Source: Clostridia bacterium
GTDB lineage: Bacteria > Bacillota > Clostridia > Oscillospirales > CAG-382
Assembly (NCBI GenBank): GCA_017396825.1
Contig: JAFQKR010000072.1
Location: 1 to 58,169 of the forward strand
DNA length: 58,169 nt
Reading direction: 5' to 3'
Shown piece after piece: positions 16,146 to 24,886 of the stretch. Under the pieces are notes generated by a model. The model ran no database searches. It saw nothing but the letters and a program-made list of their open reading frames with translations, and had not been told where the DNA came from. A program made the translations under genes and the position numbers. Each line of letters opens with the position of its first letter. Within the stretch, counting starts at the first letter, position 1.

Positions 16146-16577
16146 TTAAATTTTAAGTATCATCTTAACATGAGGGATTCCGTCGTCCAGAAAAGGCTCT
16201 GAGCAAACTTTGAACCCTGCCTTTTCATAAAAGCCTATTGCGTAGGACTGGGCTTCGATATAAATGGCATATGGCGCAAATAGCCTTTTTGCGGAGGTTA
16301 TGCCTTCGCTTATAAGCATAGCGCCGTACCCTTTGCCTCGTTCAGTGGTAATAATTCTGCCAAGCCTTGCCATACCGTTTTCCATTTTGAAAAGTCTTAG
16401 GTAGGCCTTTATTGTTCCGTTGTCCTCCAGCCACAGATGATGGGAGGTGTAGTCGTTCCCGTCAATGTCTTGGTAGGGACAGCTTTGTTCAACTACAAAA
16501 ACCGCCATTCTTGCCTTAAGTATTTCGTATAGTTCTTTTGTGCTTAGTTCATCAAAGTTTTTTAGAATAAAGTTCAT
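16146..16577 (-). CDS. elaA: GNAT acetyltransferase, ElaA family
   Basis: A 143-residue GNAT N-acetyltransferase. The ElaA signature is clear: LYEILKARMAVFVVEQSCPYQDIDGND near the N-terminus. The acetyl-CoA loop region is RIITTERGKGYGAML, and the C-terminal AIGFYEKAGFK is typical of the fold. The substrate of ElaA proteins is not established. It is a single-gene unit with its own promoter, divergent from the radical SAM gene. Confidence 0.88.
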   Translation of the reverse strand: MNFILKNFDELSTKELYEILKARMAVFVVEQSCPYQDIDGNDYTSHHLWLEDNGTIKAYLRLFKMENGMARLGRIITTERGKGYGAMLISEGITSAKRLFAPYAIYIEAQSYAIGFYEKAGFKVCSEPFLDDGIPHVKMILKI

Positions 16578-16605
16578 GGTTCACCTATAGTTTGATATTG
16601 ATTGT

Positions 16606-16634
16606 ATTATACATTATTGTTCACTAAAGGTCAA
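16606..16634 (-). promoter_or_regulatory. promoter of elaA
   Basis: On the minus strand, TTGACC (16629-16634) and TATAAT (16606-16611) have a 17-base spacer. It lies only 29 bases before elaA and overlaps the leader of the divergent radical SAM gene. Confidence 0.75.
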
Positions 16635-16659
16635 GTCATTGGCAAAGGAGAGTGCGTCT

Positions 16660-17562
16660 TTGGAAGATAGATATTATTCGCTTAATCAATATTTACATGA
16701 AAAATTCGGCGAAAAGGTTTATAAAATAGCTATTGATTTGGGCCTTACCTGTCCTAATCGAGACGGTACTCTTGATACAAGGGGATGCATCTTTTGTCAT
16801 AACGGCTCTTCGCATTTTGCGGGAAGATGCAATTCGGTTTCAGAAAGTATAGAAAAGGCGAAAGCTTTAATAGCTGAAAAGACTAAAGCAAAACGGTTTA
16901 TAGCCTATTTTCAAAGCTATACGAATACCTATGCTTCCGTTGAATACCTTGAAAACGCTTTTACCGAGGCAATGAATAGGGAAGATGTGGTGGCACTGTC
17001 TATTGCAACCAGACCGGATTGCTTGCCGGAGGATGTCGTTTTGCTTCTCGAAAAACTAAATAAGATAAAGCCGGTGTGGGTTGAATTAGGACTTCAAACC
17101 GCTAACGAGGCCACTGCAAAATACATAAGACGTTGCTATACCAATGACGTTTACACAGACGCAGTAAAACGTCTTGCTTCGGTCAATATAGAGGTCATAA
17201 CCCATATAATATTAGGTCTGCCAAACGAAGACGTAGGTGATGCTTTGAAAACCGTAAGCTTTGTTGTTCAATCGGGAAGCAAGGGTGTTAAGCTTCAATT
17301 GCTTCACGTTTTAAAAGGAACAGACTTGTACGAGGATTACCAAAAAGGGCTTTTTAAGACCTTGACGTTGGAAGAATATATGGAAACGCTTTTTGCGTGT
17401 ATAACTCATTTGCCGACGGATGTAGTAGTTCATCGTCTTACCGGTGATGCTCCAAAGGCATATCTTGCGGCGCCCCTATGGAGTGCCGACAAAAAAACGG
17501 TGATAAACACTATAAACCGTGAAATGATAAAAAGAGATATAAGACAAGGCAGTGAATTGTAA
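16660..17562 (+). CDS. TIGR01212-family radical SAM protein (YhcC/YtqA-like)
   Basis: A 300-residue radical SAM enzyme. TTG 16660 is chosen because AAAGGAG (16643-16649) is 10 bases upstream; the longer frame from TTG 16639 would place that site inside the gene. The cluster cysteines are Cys31, Cys43 and Cys46 (CPNRDGT then RGCIFC), the spacing of the TIGR01212 family rather than the classical CxxxCxxC. SFFQSYTNTY-like FQSYTNTY and the ELGLQT segment follow as in homologs. The reaction is unknown. It is monocistronic, ending at a strong bidirectional terminator. Confidence 0.9.
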   Translation: MEDRYYSLNQYLHEKFGEKVYKIAIDLGLTCPNRDGTLDTRGCIFCHNGSSHFAGRCNSVSESIEKAKALIAEKTKAKRFIAYFQSYTNTYASVEYLENAFTEAMNREDVVALSIATRPDCLPEDVVLLLEKLNKIKPVWVELGLQTANEATAKYIRRCYTNDVYTDAVKRLASVNIEVITHIILGLPNEDVGDALKTVSFVVQSGSKGVKLQLLHVLKGTDLYEDYQKGLFKTLTLEEYMETLFACITHLPTDVVVHRLTGDAPKAYLAAPLWSADKKTVINTINREMIKRDIRQGSEL

Positions 17563-17567
17563 AAATT

Positions 17568-17592
17568 AAAAGCCACCTTTTGGTGGCTTTTT
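17568..17592. terminator. bidirectional intrinsic terminator
   Basis: AAAAGCCACC (17568-17577) pairs with GGTGGCTTTT (17582-17591) around a TTTT loop. T-rich tracts follow on both strands. It separates the convergent radical SAM gene and clpX. Confidence 0.92.
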
Positions 17593-17595
17593 GTT

Positions 17596-18891
17596 TTAAA
17601 AGTTAATCTGTTCTTTGCCTATAACAAGCTTCTTAAGGCCTTTCTCAGATGGAACGGAATACATATAGCTTTGCATAAGCTTTTCCATTATTGACCTAAG
17701 GCCTCTGGCGCCGGTTTTAAGTTCGTAGGCCTTCTTCGCTATAAGCTCAGCTGCCTCATCGGTGAATTCCAACTCAACGCCGTCAAGAGCAAACAGATGG
17801 GTATATTGTTTAAAGAGAGAGTTTTTCGGTTCCTTTAGTATCTTAACAAAAGCGTCGGTGTCCAAAGGCGAAAGGGAAGTGATAACGGGTATACGACCAA
17901 CAAGCTCGGGTATAATTCCGTACTTTACAAGATCATGGGGAGTAACCTCCTTTAGGATGTTGCTCTTGTCGAGCGACTGTTCGCCAAGGGTGCTGTTAAA
18001 GCCCACAAGCTGTTTACCCATACGCCTTTCTATAACAGACTCCAACCCATCAAATGCACCGCCGCAGATAAACAAAATGTTTTTGGTGTTTATCTGTATA
18101 AACTCTTGATTGGGATGCTTCCTGCCGCCCTGAGGGGGCACGTTGGAAACAGTGCCTTCGATAATCTTAAGCAATGCCTGCTGTACGCCTTCACCTGATA
18201 CGTCTCGGGTGATGGAGCGGTTTTCACTGCGTCTTGATATCTTATCTATCTCGTCGATATATATGATACCTACCTCTGCTTTTTTAATGTCAAAGTCGGC
18301 AGCCTGGATAAGACGTAGAAGTATGTTTTCAACGTCTTCACCAACGTAGCCCGCTTCAGTGAGTGTGGTAGCATCGGCAATAGCAAAGGGAACATCCAGA
18401 AAACGCGCCAAAGTTTGCGCCAACATCGTTTTGCCTACACCCGTGGGGCCCAAAAGCAAAACGTTGCTTTTTTCAAGTTCGATCTCCTCTGTGCTATCAG
18501 GAACCTTAGGCTTCTTTTTGCTTTCGGATTCCGCCTTTGAAAGAACGCGTTTGTAGTGGTTGTATACTGCAACGGCAAGGGTACGCTTGGCATCGTCCTG
18601 ACCGATAACGTACTTGTCAAGCATTTCCTTTATTTCGGTAGGCTTTGGCATTGTCTGTAAGGTAAAACCAAGTCCACCCTCCGAGGAAGCACCACGGTTC
18701 ATATAGGTTTCGTTGAACGCATTATAAACCGTAAACGAGGTGTTAAGACAATCCTCGCAAACGAAAACGCGTTGCTTTTCGATAATGATATCAACCAACG
18801 GCACGCCGGATATACCGCAGACCTCGCAACAACACTTTTCGTCAATAGTTGTTTTTATCCCGCCGCGGTTGTTGTTTTTGTTATTCGCCAT
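17596..18891 (-). CDS. clpX: ATP-dependent Clp protease ATP-binding subunit ClpX
   Basis: AAA+ unfoldase feeding substrates to ClpP, 431 residues. The N-terminal C4 zinc domain is Cys-Cys-Glu-Val-Cys ... Cys-Glu-Asp-Cys (about 20-50). Walker A is GPTGVGKT, Walker B is IIYIDEIDK, and [19 protein letters not shown] and [10 protein letters not shown] (sensor 2) follow. It starts 1 base after the clpP stop, so translation is coupled. It is third gene of tig-clpP-clpX, a conserved arrangement in Firmicutes. Confidence 0.97.
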   Translation of the reverse strand: MANNKNNNRGGIKTTIDEKCCCEVCGISGVPLVDIIIEKQRVFVCEDCLNTSFTVYNAFNETYMNRGASSEGGLGFTLQTMPKPTEIKEMLDKYVIGQDDAKRTLAVAVYNHYKRVLSKAESESKKKPKVPDSTEEIELEKSNVLLLGPTGVGKTMLAQTLARFLDVPFAIADATTLTEAGYVGEDVENILLRLIQAADFDIKKAEVGIIYIDEIDKISRRSENRSITRDVSGEGVQQALLKIIEGTVSNVPPQGGRKHPNQEFIQINTKNILFICGGAFDGLESVIERRMGKQLVGFNSTLGEQSLDKSNILKEVTPHDLVKYGIIPELVGRIPVITSLSPLDTDAFVKILKEPKNSLFKQYTHLFALDGVELEFTDEAAELIAKKAYELKTGARGLRSIMEKLMQSYMYSVPSEKGLKKLVIGKEQINF

Positions 18892-18892
18892 T

Positions 18893-19474
18893 TTATCTCT
18901 TTTCCAATACTTTATCTATAAGTCCGTATTCAAGTGCCTGTGCTGCAGTAAGGAAGTTATCTCTGTCGGTGTCTCTTTCGATAACGTCAAGAGGCTGTCC
19001 GGTTGCCTTGGAAAGCAAATCGTTAAGTTTTTCCTTAGTTCTTTGGAGCCATGCGGCATGAATGCGTACGTCGCTAGCCTGACCGCGAGCACCGCCGAGA
19101 GGCTGATGTATCATAATCTCGCTGTTGGGAAGAGCGTATCTCTTACCCTTGGCGCCGGCTGCCAAAAGGAAAGCACCCATGCTGGCTGCCATACCTATGC
19201 ACATGGTGGAAACGTCACACTTGATAAAGTTCATAGTATCGTATATAGCCATGCCTGCGGTAACACTGCCGCCGGGACTGTTAATATACAGAGAAATATC
19301 CTTGTCGGGGTCTTGGGCTTCAAGGTAAAGAAGCTGTGCAACGACAAGAGATGCGGTTGTATCGTTTACCTCGTCGGACAAAATGATAATTCGGTCGTTA
19401 AGTAAACGTGAAAAAATATCAAAAGATCTTTCGCCACGCTCAGTTGGCTCTACAACCATTGGAACTAATGCCAT
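18893..19474 (-). CDS. clpP: ATP-dependent Clp protease proteolytic subunit
   Basis: A 193-residue serine protease subunit that forms two stacked heptamers. The catalytic triad is Ser98 (GMAASMGAF), His123 (MIHQP) and Asp172 (RDTDRDNF). Near-normal length; no N-terminal extension beyond the short propeptide-like MALVPMVVE. It lies 24 bases after tig with GAAAGGG upstream, and 1 base before clpX. Confidence 0.97.
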   Translation of the reverse strand: MALVPMVVEPTERGERSFDIFSRLLNDRIIILSDEVNDTTASLVVAQLLYLEAQDPDKDISLYINSPGGSVTAGMAIYDTMNFIKCDVSTMCIGMAASMGAFLLAAGAKGKRYALPNSEIMIHQPLGGARGQASDVRIHAAWLQRTKEKLNDLLSKATGQPLDVIERDTDRDNFLTAAQALEYGLIDKVLEKR

Positions 19475-19498
19475 AAGTTTAAACCCTTTCGTAAATAA

Positions 19499-20773
19499 TT
19501 ACTTAGCGGCGTTTTCAACTATAAAGTTAACCGCTTTTCTGAGAACGATGTCCTCTGTTAATGTTGCGGGGGCGATAGTAGCCTTAACCTTTTCAAGCTC
19601 GGTCTTGTAGCCGTCAGCTATCTTTGCGTATTCAGCCTCAAGGTCTTCCTCGGTAGCCTCAATGCTTTCAGCCTTAACTACTTCAGCAAGAGCAAGTCTT
19701 ATCTTAAGCTGTCTTTCGGACTGAGCTCTGAAGCTTTCGCGAAGCTGTTCAAGGGTTTGACCGGTGTACTGGAAGAAGAGGTCAAGACTGCCGCCCTGCA
19801 TCTGAAGTCTGTAATCGTAATCTCTAACGTTTGCATCGATCTCATCTTCGATCATGGGAGCAGGAAGCTCAAGCTCGGTGTTAGCGAGAAGGTCATCAAG
19901 AAGGCCTTCTTCATATGCGTAGTTAGCCGCTTTTTCCTTCTTTGCTTCTATCTTAGCCTTTATATCAGCCTTGTATTCATCTACGGTATCAAACTCAGAA
20001 GCTTCCTTTACGAAGTCGTCGTCAAATTCGGGAAGATCGGTTCTCTTTACTTCGTGAAGAACTATCTTGAATATAGCATCCTTGCCTGCAAGGTTTTCTG
20101 CGCCGTATTCTTCGGGGAACTTAACGGAGATGTCAAAACTGTCACCGATATTCTTGCCAACTATCTGTTCTTCAAAACCGGGGATAAAGTTACCGGAGCC
20201 TAGCTTAAGGGGATACTTTTCAGACTTGCCGCCTTCAAAAGCAACGCCGTCTACAAAGCCTTCAAAATCAATAACAGCCTCGTCGCCGTTTTCAGCAACA
20301 CCTTCGGTAAGGGTGCTAACACGAGCAAGACGCTTTCTTGCTGCTTCTATTTCTTCGTCTATTTCACTGTCTTCAACAACAACTGCTTCCTTTTCAGCGG
20401 AAAGGCCGGTGTACTTGTTAACCTTTACCTCGGGCTTAACGTAAACCTTTGCCTTGAGAATAACGCCGTTTTCGTCGATGGTGTCAAGTTCAACCTCGGG
20501 TCTGGAAACAACTTCAAGACCGGATTCTTCAACTGCAGCCGCATAAACGTCAGGTAAAAGGGAATCAAGGGCATCGTTGTAGAAAACGTCGGTGCCGTAA
20601 AGCTTTTCTATAATGTGCTTGGGAGCCTTGCCGCGTCTGAAGCCGGGAACGTTGATCTTAGAACACTGCTTGCGATAGGTCTTCATAACCGCGCTGTCAA
20701 AATCTTCCTTTGCAATGTGAAGAGTAAGCTCTTTTAAATTAGTGCCAACCTCTTTAACTTCTTTCAAACTCAT
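19499..20773 (-). CDS. tig: trigger factor
   Basis: Ribosome-bound chaperone with peptidyl-prolyl isomerase activity, 424 residues. Domains in order: N-terminal ribosome-binding domain with VPGFRRGKAPKHIIEK (about 37-52), FKBP domain (about 160-245, DEAVIDFEGFVDG), and helical C-terminal arms. Homologs have GFRxGKxP as the L23-contact signature, seen here. GGAGG at 20783-20787 precedes ATG 20773. It heads the clp operon. Confidence 0.96.
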   Translation of the reverse strand: MSLKEVKEVGTNLKELTLHIAKEDFDSAVMKTYRKQCSKINVPGFRRGKAPKHIIEKLYGTDVFYNDALDSLLPDVYAAAVEESGLEVVSRPEVELDTIDENGVILKAKVYVKPEVKVNKYTGLSAEKEAVVVEDSEIDEEIEAARKRLARVSTLTEGVAENGDEAVIDFEGFVDGVAFEGGKSEKYPLKLGSGNFIPGFEEQIVGKNIGDSFDISVKFPEEYGAENLAGKDAIFKIVLHEVKRTDLPEFDDDFVKEASEFDTVDEYKADIKAKIEAKKEKAANYAYEEGLLDDLLANTELELPAPMIEDEIDANVRDYDYRLQMQGGSLDLFFQYTGQTLEQLRESFRAQSERQLKIRLALAEVVKAESIEATEEDLEAEYAKIADGYKTELEKVKATIAPATLTEDIVLRKAVNFIVENAAK

Positions 20774-20817
20774 TTTTAAAAACCTCCAAATTATTCCTTT
20801 TAAAGTCTATCATTACT

Positions 20818-20845
20818 ATTTTATACATTTTTTACAATTTGTCAA
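20818..20845 (-). promoter_or_regulatory. promoter of tig-clpP-clpX
   Basis: On the minus strand, TTGACA (20840-20845) and TAAAAT (20818-20823) have a 16-base spacer. No CtsR-like heptad repeat was seen around it. Confidence 0.75.
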
Positions 20846-20905
20846 CTGTGAAAGTTAAATTAAAGTCGTTTAGGACTAATTTCAGCAAAAAAATAATAAT
20901 ATCTA

Positions 20906-20934
20906 TTGAAAAACACATTAAGTTTGGATATAAT
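20906..20934 (+). promoter_or_regulatory. promoter of srtB
   Basis: TTGAAA (20906-20911), 17-base spacer, TATAAT (20929-20934). Start near 20941, giving a leader of about 26 bases. Confidence 0.82.
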
Positions 20935-20966
20935 ATATAGTGTATAGAATGTTAAAGGTGATACTT

Positions 20967-22007
20967 ATGGCAAAATATGATTTAAACAATATGACCGCGG
21001 AGGAGCATTTTTTAAGCGGACAAAAACAGTCTTCTCCTAAGGAAGCGGAAAACCAAAGGAGGAGTGCCGATTTTGAGTCTTCTCTTAAAGAGTTTTCCTC
21101 TGATAACGTGGTGAAAAAGAGACGTAAGAAAAAACGCAAGCTTGGATTAAACGGTATGATAAGACTGGTTTGTTTATGCGTATGCATCGGCGTGCTTGTT
21201 TTTTCTGTTTCCAAGATCGTCAATAGAGTTAACGACCTTTCAGCGGCAAAGGATTATTACGCTAACCTCCTTAACGCTGATACGGGCTCGGAACTTCCTG
21301 CGATCAAGCCTGCTCGCCCCGTGACGCCTGCTAAGGACCTTCTTACCTTTTTGGGCAGTGATAACGGCGGTATAGAGATGGTTGATACGGACACTCGTAA
21401 TTATTATGATTATCTCAGGGATAGATATTACGAGGTTAAGTCATATAACCCCGATTGTATCGGTTTTATTTCTGTGTCGGATACAACGATAGAGTATCCA
21501 ATTATGAAGACCACTAATAACGACTACTATTTGCATTACACTCCGGAACGTGAGAAAAGTTCAATGGGCGCCATTTTTGCCGATTACCGTCTTAACAATG
21601 ATTACGACAGAAACATGAACACTATTCTTTACGGTCACTGTATGACTAACGGTACCATGTTCCGTCCTATTAAGTATTTCTTTGACAGTGAGTACAGATA
21701 TACTCAGGCTCAGGAGATGAAGATAACCGTTGTTACGGAAAAGGCCATATACGTTTACGAGTATTTTTCGGGTTACCGTTCCGAAGGCGGATATTTTATA
21801 AACACCTTTACGGATAAATCAAGTAAGGATAATTACTATAATTTCCTTAAAAATTTACGCGCTAAAAACTCCATTCCCAAAACCGTGGGTTACAATGCGA
21901 ATTCCAAGATCATAACTCTTGTAACCTGTACAAATTTGGGCTCAAAGCCTGATGAAAGATACGTTCTTCACGGTATATTGGACGAGTATTTCCTTTTTGA
22001 AAACTGA
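20967..22007 (+). CDS. srtB: class B sortase
   Basis: Membrane-anchored cysteine transpeptidase that attaches proteins to the cell wall or polymerises pili, 346 residues. ATG 20967 is preferred over the upstream frame start at 20940, which lies inside the promoter start region; AAAGGTG is 6-7 bases before it. A long basic cytoplasmic tail (1-60, with KKRRKKKRK) precedes one membrane helix (about 64-83). The catalytic residues are His224 (LYGHCM), Cys321 (TLVTC) and Arg331 (DERYVLHG). SrtB-type features include the extra N-terminal helices. No LPxTG or NPxTN substrate gene lies nearby, so it is an orphan here. Confidence 0.9.
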   Translation: MAKYDLNNMTAEEHFLSGQKQSSPKEAENQRRSADFESSLKEFSSDNVVKKRRKKKRKLGLNGMIRLVCLCVCIGVLVFSVSKIVNRVNDLSAAKDYYANLLNADTGSELPAIKPARPVTPAKDLLTFLGSDNGGIEMVDTDTRNYYDYLRDRYYEVKSYNPDCIGFISVSDTTIEYPIMKTTNNDYYLHYTPEREKSSMGAIFADYRLNNDYDRNMNTILYGHCMTNGTMFRPIKYFFDSEYRYTQAQEMKITVVTEKAIYVYEYFSGYRSEGGYFINTFTDKSSKDNYYNFLKNLRAKNSIPKTVGYNANSKIITLVTCTNLGSKPDERYVLHGILDEYFLFEN

Positions 22008-22022
22008 TAACAAGCTACCACC

Positions 22023-22042
22023 CACAAAAATGCGTTTTTGTG
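22023..22042 (+). terminator. hairpin after srtB
   Basis: CACAAAAA (22023-22030) pairs with TTTTTGTG (22035-22042) around a TGCG loop, 16 bases after the srtB stop. The T-run is part of the stem, so termination strength is uncertain. Confidence 0.5.
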
Positions 22043-22049
22043 AGGATTC

Positions 22050-22210
22050 CGATAGCACTGTGAGTCGAGGACTGTTTTAAACGAGAAAATATAATATAAT
22101 GCAGAAAACTCAGGGAAATATCCCCTGAGTTTTCTACTAAGTTGATTTTTTGTTTTTTGTGATCTGTGCCTTTATCAGCAGTCTGAGCCCTTGCTTAAGC
22201 TGCAAGGGCT
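22050..22210 (-). repeat. hairpin-rich repeat element, copy 2
   Basis: Read on the minus strand this matches copy 1 (4035-4312) in two blocks. Block 1 (22187 down to 22153) has the same 35 bases except four transitions: CTCAGACTGCTGATAAAGG and onward, versus CTCAGACCGCTGACAAAGG. Block 2 (about 22090 down to 22052) has TCGTTTAAAAC then CCTCGACTCACAGTGCT, versus TCGTTCAAAAC then CCTCGGCTCACAGTACT. Between the blocks is a perfect 13-bp hairpin AGAAAACTCAGGG/CCCTGAGTTTTCT (22103-22135). Block 1 abuts a 9-bp hairpin AGCCCTTGC (22186-22194)/GCAAGGGCT (22202-22210) whose stem is unrelated to that of copy 1. No coding potential is seen in 22008-22230. Confidence 0.72.
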
Positions 22211-22230
22211 GAAGTTTTGGGAGAGCCTTG

Positions 22231-22716
22231 ATGAAAAAGATAATAGTGATTGGATGTCCGGGTGCCGGAAAAACTACCTTTGCAAGAAAACTCAAGGCAG
22301 AAACCGGCATCCCCTTGTATCACCTTGATATGATATGGCATAAGCCTGATAAAACTAACGTTAGCCGTGAAGAGTTTGATAAGGCCTTAGAAGGAATAAT
22401 TTCTCAAGAAGCATGGATAATAGACGGCAATTACAGCAGAACGCTTGAGACAAGGTTTAAGGCCTGCGATACGGTATTCCTCTTAGATATGCCGACCGAG
22501 GTGTGTCTTAACGGTGCGGCGGAACGGGTGGGGAAACCACGGCCCGATATGCCATGGATCGAGGAAGAGTTTGACGAGGAGTTCAGGCAGTGGATACTTG
22601 ATTTTAAGGGCCAAGAGCTGCCTAAGACTTATGCTCTTATAAAAAAATACGGAGACAAGAATGTTACCGTATTCAAGTCACGTGAAGAAATTGATAAATA
22701 TTTTCATGGTATTTAA
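22231..22716 (+). CDS. P-loop NTPase, adenylate kinase-like (DNA topology modulation FlaR family)
   Basis: A 161-residue small kinase-like protein. Walker A is GCPGAGKTTFARKL at the N-terminus (about 8-21). HLDMIWHKPDKT, WIIDGNYSRTLETR and the DTVFLLDMP strand match the family usually annotated as topology modulation protein or AAA ATPase. The substrate is unknown. ATG 22231 is preferred to TTG 22228 because GGGAG (22219-22223) is 7 bases upstream. The gene directly follows repeat copy 2 and ends at a strong terminator. Confidence 0.8.
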   Translation: MKKIIVIGCPGAGKTTFARKLKAETGIPLYHLDMIWHKPDKTNVSREEFDKALEGIISQEAWIIDGNYSRTLETRFKACDTVFLLDMPTEVCLNGAAERVGKPRPDMPWIEEEFDEEFRQWILDFKGQELPKTYALIKKYGDKNVTVFKSREEIDKYFHGI

Positions 22717-22730
22717 TCGATATCACAAAT

Positions 22731-22771
22731 AAGCGCCCCGAAAGCATATAGCCTTCGGAGCGCTTGTTTTT
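22731..22771 (+). terminator. intrinsic terminator
   Basis: AAGCGCCCCGAAAGC (22731-22745) pairs with GCCTTCGGAGCGCTT (22751-22765) with two mismatches, followed by GTTTTT. It lies between the kinase-like gene and convergent acpP. Confidence 0.88.
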
Positions 22772-22777
22772 AAGTTT

Positions 22778-23002
22778 TTATTTTTGTTTTTCTATGTACT
22801 TTATAACGTCGCCGATGGTGAGAAGATGGGGAAGTTCTTCCTCGTCAAACTCCATACCAAAGGTGTCCTCACAAAGAACAACAAGGTCTGCCAGATCAAG
22901 AGAGTTAAAACCAAGGTCGTTAACAAAGGAAGCTTCGGGAACGATAACCTTGGGGTCGATGCTCATTTCTTCAACCAATAAGTCTTTAAATTTCTCAAAC
23001 AT
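22778..23002 (-). CDS. acpP: acyl carrier protein
   Basis: A 74-residue acidic carrier protein. The phosphopantetheine serine is Ser34 in GFNSLDLADL; the residue before it is Asn rather than the usual Asp of fatty-acid ACPs. Helix 2 is acidic as expected. It lies 26 bases downstream of the acyl-activating enzyme gene and is its only operon partner, so it may be a dedicated carrier rather than, or as well as, the main fatty acid synthesis ACP; no fab genes are in the window. Confidence 0.9.
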   Translation of the reverse strand: MFEKFKDLLVEEMSIDPKVIVPEASFVNDLGFNSLDLADLVVLCEDTFGMEFDEEELPHLLTIGDVIKYIEKQK

Positions 23003-23028
23003 AACACTAGTCCTTCCGAAAAATAATA

Positions 23029-24762
23029 TTAAAGCACGTGGCGCTTGATTTTTTGAGAAGATGTCTTCTCGAAATCGGTCTTTCTTATCTCAATATTTCT
23101 AATCTGTTTAAAAGATGGCAACTTGTCGTTAACGGACAAGACATCTTCTTTTATCTTCGTTTGAATACCGGCATCGTCCATAGCGAGAACGCTGTCGTCA
23201 GGAACGATTATAGCAGTGATAACGGGCTCGTCAAGCTCGTTATTCCTCGCTATAACTGCACATTCCTTGATGCTGTCAAGCCTGAGAAGGTATTCCTCTA
23301 TTTCCTCGGGGTAAACGTTTTTACCGTTGGAAAGTATAATAAGGTTCTTCTTTCTGCCGGTGATGTAGAGATAACCGTCATCATCAAAGTAGCCGATATC
23401 TCCGGTGCGGAAATAACCGTCAGAAGTGAAGGAATCGTTGGTAGCCTCGGCGTTTTTGAAATAGCCAAGCATAACGTTATCGCCCTTAACTATTATCTCG
23501 CCGTGTTCGCGGGTTTCAGCATAAACCTCACGACCGCAAACGTCCTTCAGTATCTTAACGTCACAGCACTTAATGGGCAAGCCGATAGATGCATACTTGA
23601 TCTTTGTGTAGGGGTTTACCGAAACGAGAGGTGAGCACTCGGTAATACCGTATCCCTGATAAAGGTTAACGCCAAACTCCTCAAAACGGCGAACCAATTC
23701 CTCATCCAAGGCTGCACCGCCGCAGATGATGTTCTTGATCTTACCGCCAAGAGCGCTGATAACCTCGGAAAACACGGGACGGCGAAGGTCAAGTTTTATC
23801 TTGCGAAGCCCCTTTGTAAGCTTAACAGCTTTATTAAAGGTATTCTCCTTGCCCTTTTTGCGTATCTCCTCGCTTATGCGTTTAAAGATGGTCTGAACAA
23901 ACAAGGGAACAAGCACAAGCCCGGTAGGCTGAAAACGCTTAAGGTTACGCATAACGTATTTTATACTGTTGTTGATACATATCGTCGCGCCAACTATGAG
24001 TATAGCTATCTGTATGGTAGTTTCGTAAGTGTGGTGCATGGGTAAAACAGAAAGAAACACGTCGTTTGCAGTAAAGGGTGTGGTGTTTGCACAGCACCAA
24101 GCGCAGGTAAGCAAATTGCGCTGAGAAAGCATAACACCCTTGCTGGTGCCCGTAGTACCGCTGGTGAAAATCAACGCACACATAGCATCAACGTCGTAGG
24201 TGATGTCAAAAACACCTAAAAAGCCGGCATCCATAAGATGTCTGCCGTAGGCAACCAGGTCGTAAAAGTTAAAGACCTTGTTGTCACGATAGTTTTCGTA
24301 ACCGCCCTTGTAAGGAGAATAACCCTCCTCGGTCATTTCTATGATGTACTTAACGTTTGCTTCGTCCAGAAGCGTGCCGAGTTTTTCCTTGCAAGCGGGT
24401 GAAATAAAAACTGCATCGCATTCTGCAAGGGAAGCGAAATTTATTATTTGCTCCGGCATTAGCTCTTTGTCTATGGGAACAATTACAGAAGAAGCGCAAA
24501 GGGTACCGAGATACGCCTGAAACCATTCAGCGCGAGCCTCGGAAACAATTGCAATCCTTTTGCCTTTAAGACCAAGAGCGTAAAGAGCAGTTGCAAGCCT
24601 GATAATGTTGTCGGAAAACTGTTTATAAGAAAGTTCGCGAATTTCGTCTTTACCAAGAATATACTTGTAGAATGTTTTTTCTCCGCGTTTGCCCACTGCG
24701 GTAACAAGTGCCCTAAAATCGGGATAAGACGGGAACCTATCCTTAGGGTAATATTTACTCAA
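23029..24762 (-). CDS. AMP-dependent acyl-CoA or acyl-ACP synthetase
   Basis: A 577-residue ANL-superfamily enzyme activating a fatty acid with ATP. TTG 24762 is chosen because GGAGG (24771-24775) is 8 bases upstream; the frame also opens at GTG 24798 without a ribosome site. Motifs are FTSGTTGTSKGVMLS (A3), GYGITECSPLVSVNP (A5), RTGDIGYFDDDGYLYITGRKKN (A7-A8 in part) and NGKNVYPEEIE. The ACP gene directly downstream suggests an acyl-ACP ligase activity, but CoA cannot be excluded. It could reclaim fatty acid released by the thioesterase at 14868. Confidence 0.88.
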   Translation of the reverse strand: MSKYYPKDRFPSYPDFRALVTAVGKRGEKTFYKYILGKDEIRELSYKQFSDNIIRLATALYALGLKGKRIAIVSEARAEWFQAYLGTLCASSVIVPIDKELMPEQIINFASLAECDAVFISPACKEKLGTLLDEANVKYIIEMTEEGYSPYKGGYENYRDNKVFNFYDLVAYGRHLMDAGFLGVFDITYDVDAMCALIFTSGTTGTSKGVMLSQRNLLTCAWCCANTTPFTANDVFLSVLPMHHTYETTIQIAILIVGATICINNSIKYVMRNLKRFQPTGLVLVPLFVQTIFKRISEEIRKKGKENTFNKAVKLTKGLRKIKLDLRRPVFSEVISALGGKIKNIICGGAALDEELVRRFEEFGVNLYQGYGITECSPLVSVNPYTKIKYASIGLPIKCCDVKILKDVCGREVYAETREHGEIIVKGDNVMLGYFKNAEATNDSFTSDGYFRTGDIGYFDDDGYLYITGRKKNLIILSNGKNVYPEEIEEYLLRLDSIKECAVIARNNELDEPVITAIIVPDDSVLAMDDAGIQTKIKEDVLSVNDKLPSFKQIRNIEIRKTDFEKTSSQKIKRHVL

Positions 24763-24804
24763 ATCATAAACCTCCAAGTTAATCCAGATTAAAAACACGA
24801 TGAT

Positions 24805-24833
24805 ATTATACCCAAAAACACATTAAATGTCAA
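24805..24833 (-). promoter_or_regulatory. promoter of the acyl synthetase-acpP operon
   Basis: On the minus strand, TTGACA (24828-24833), 17-base spacer, TATAAT (24805-24810): a near-perfect sigma-A promoter. Confidence 0.88.
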
Positions 24834-24886
24834 TACCCACGCATAAAAAAGGGTCGTTTGGGAGAGATTACAAGGGGTGATTAATA

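Noticed and set aside
18740..19405. 221-residue open frame on the plus strand
   Set aside because: Overlaps clpX and clpP on the opposite strand, both with intact catalytic motifs.
24841..24870. Possible sigma-F/G promoter for spoVAC (GCATA, 15 bases, GGAGAGATTA)
   Set aside because: The transcript would start at about 24876, inside the AAGGGGTGA ribosome site, leaving the mRNA without it.
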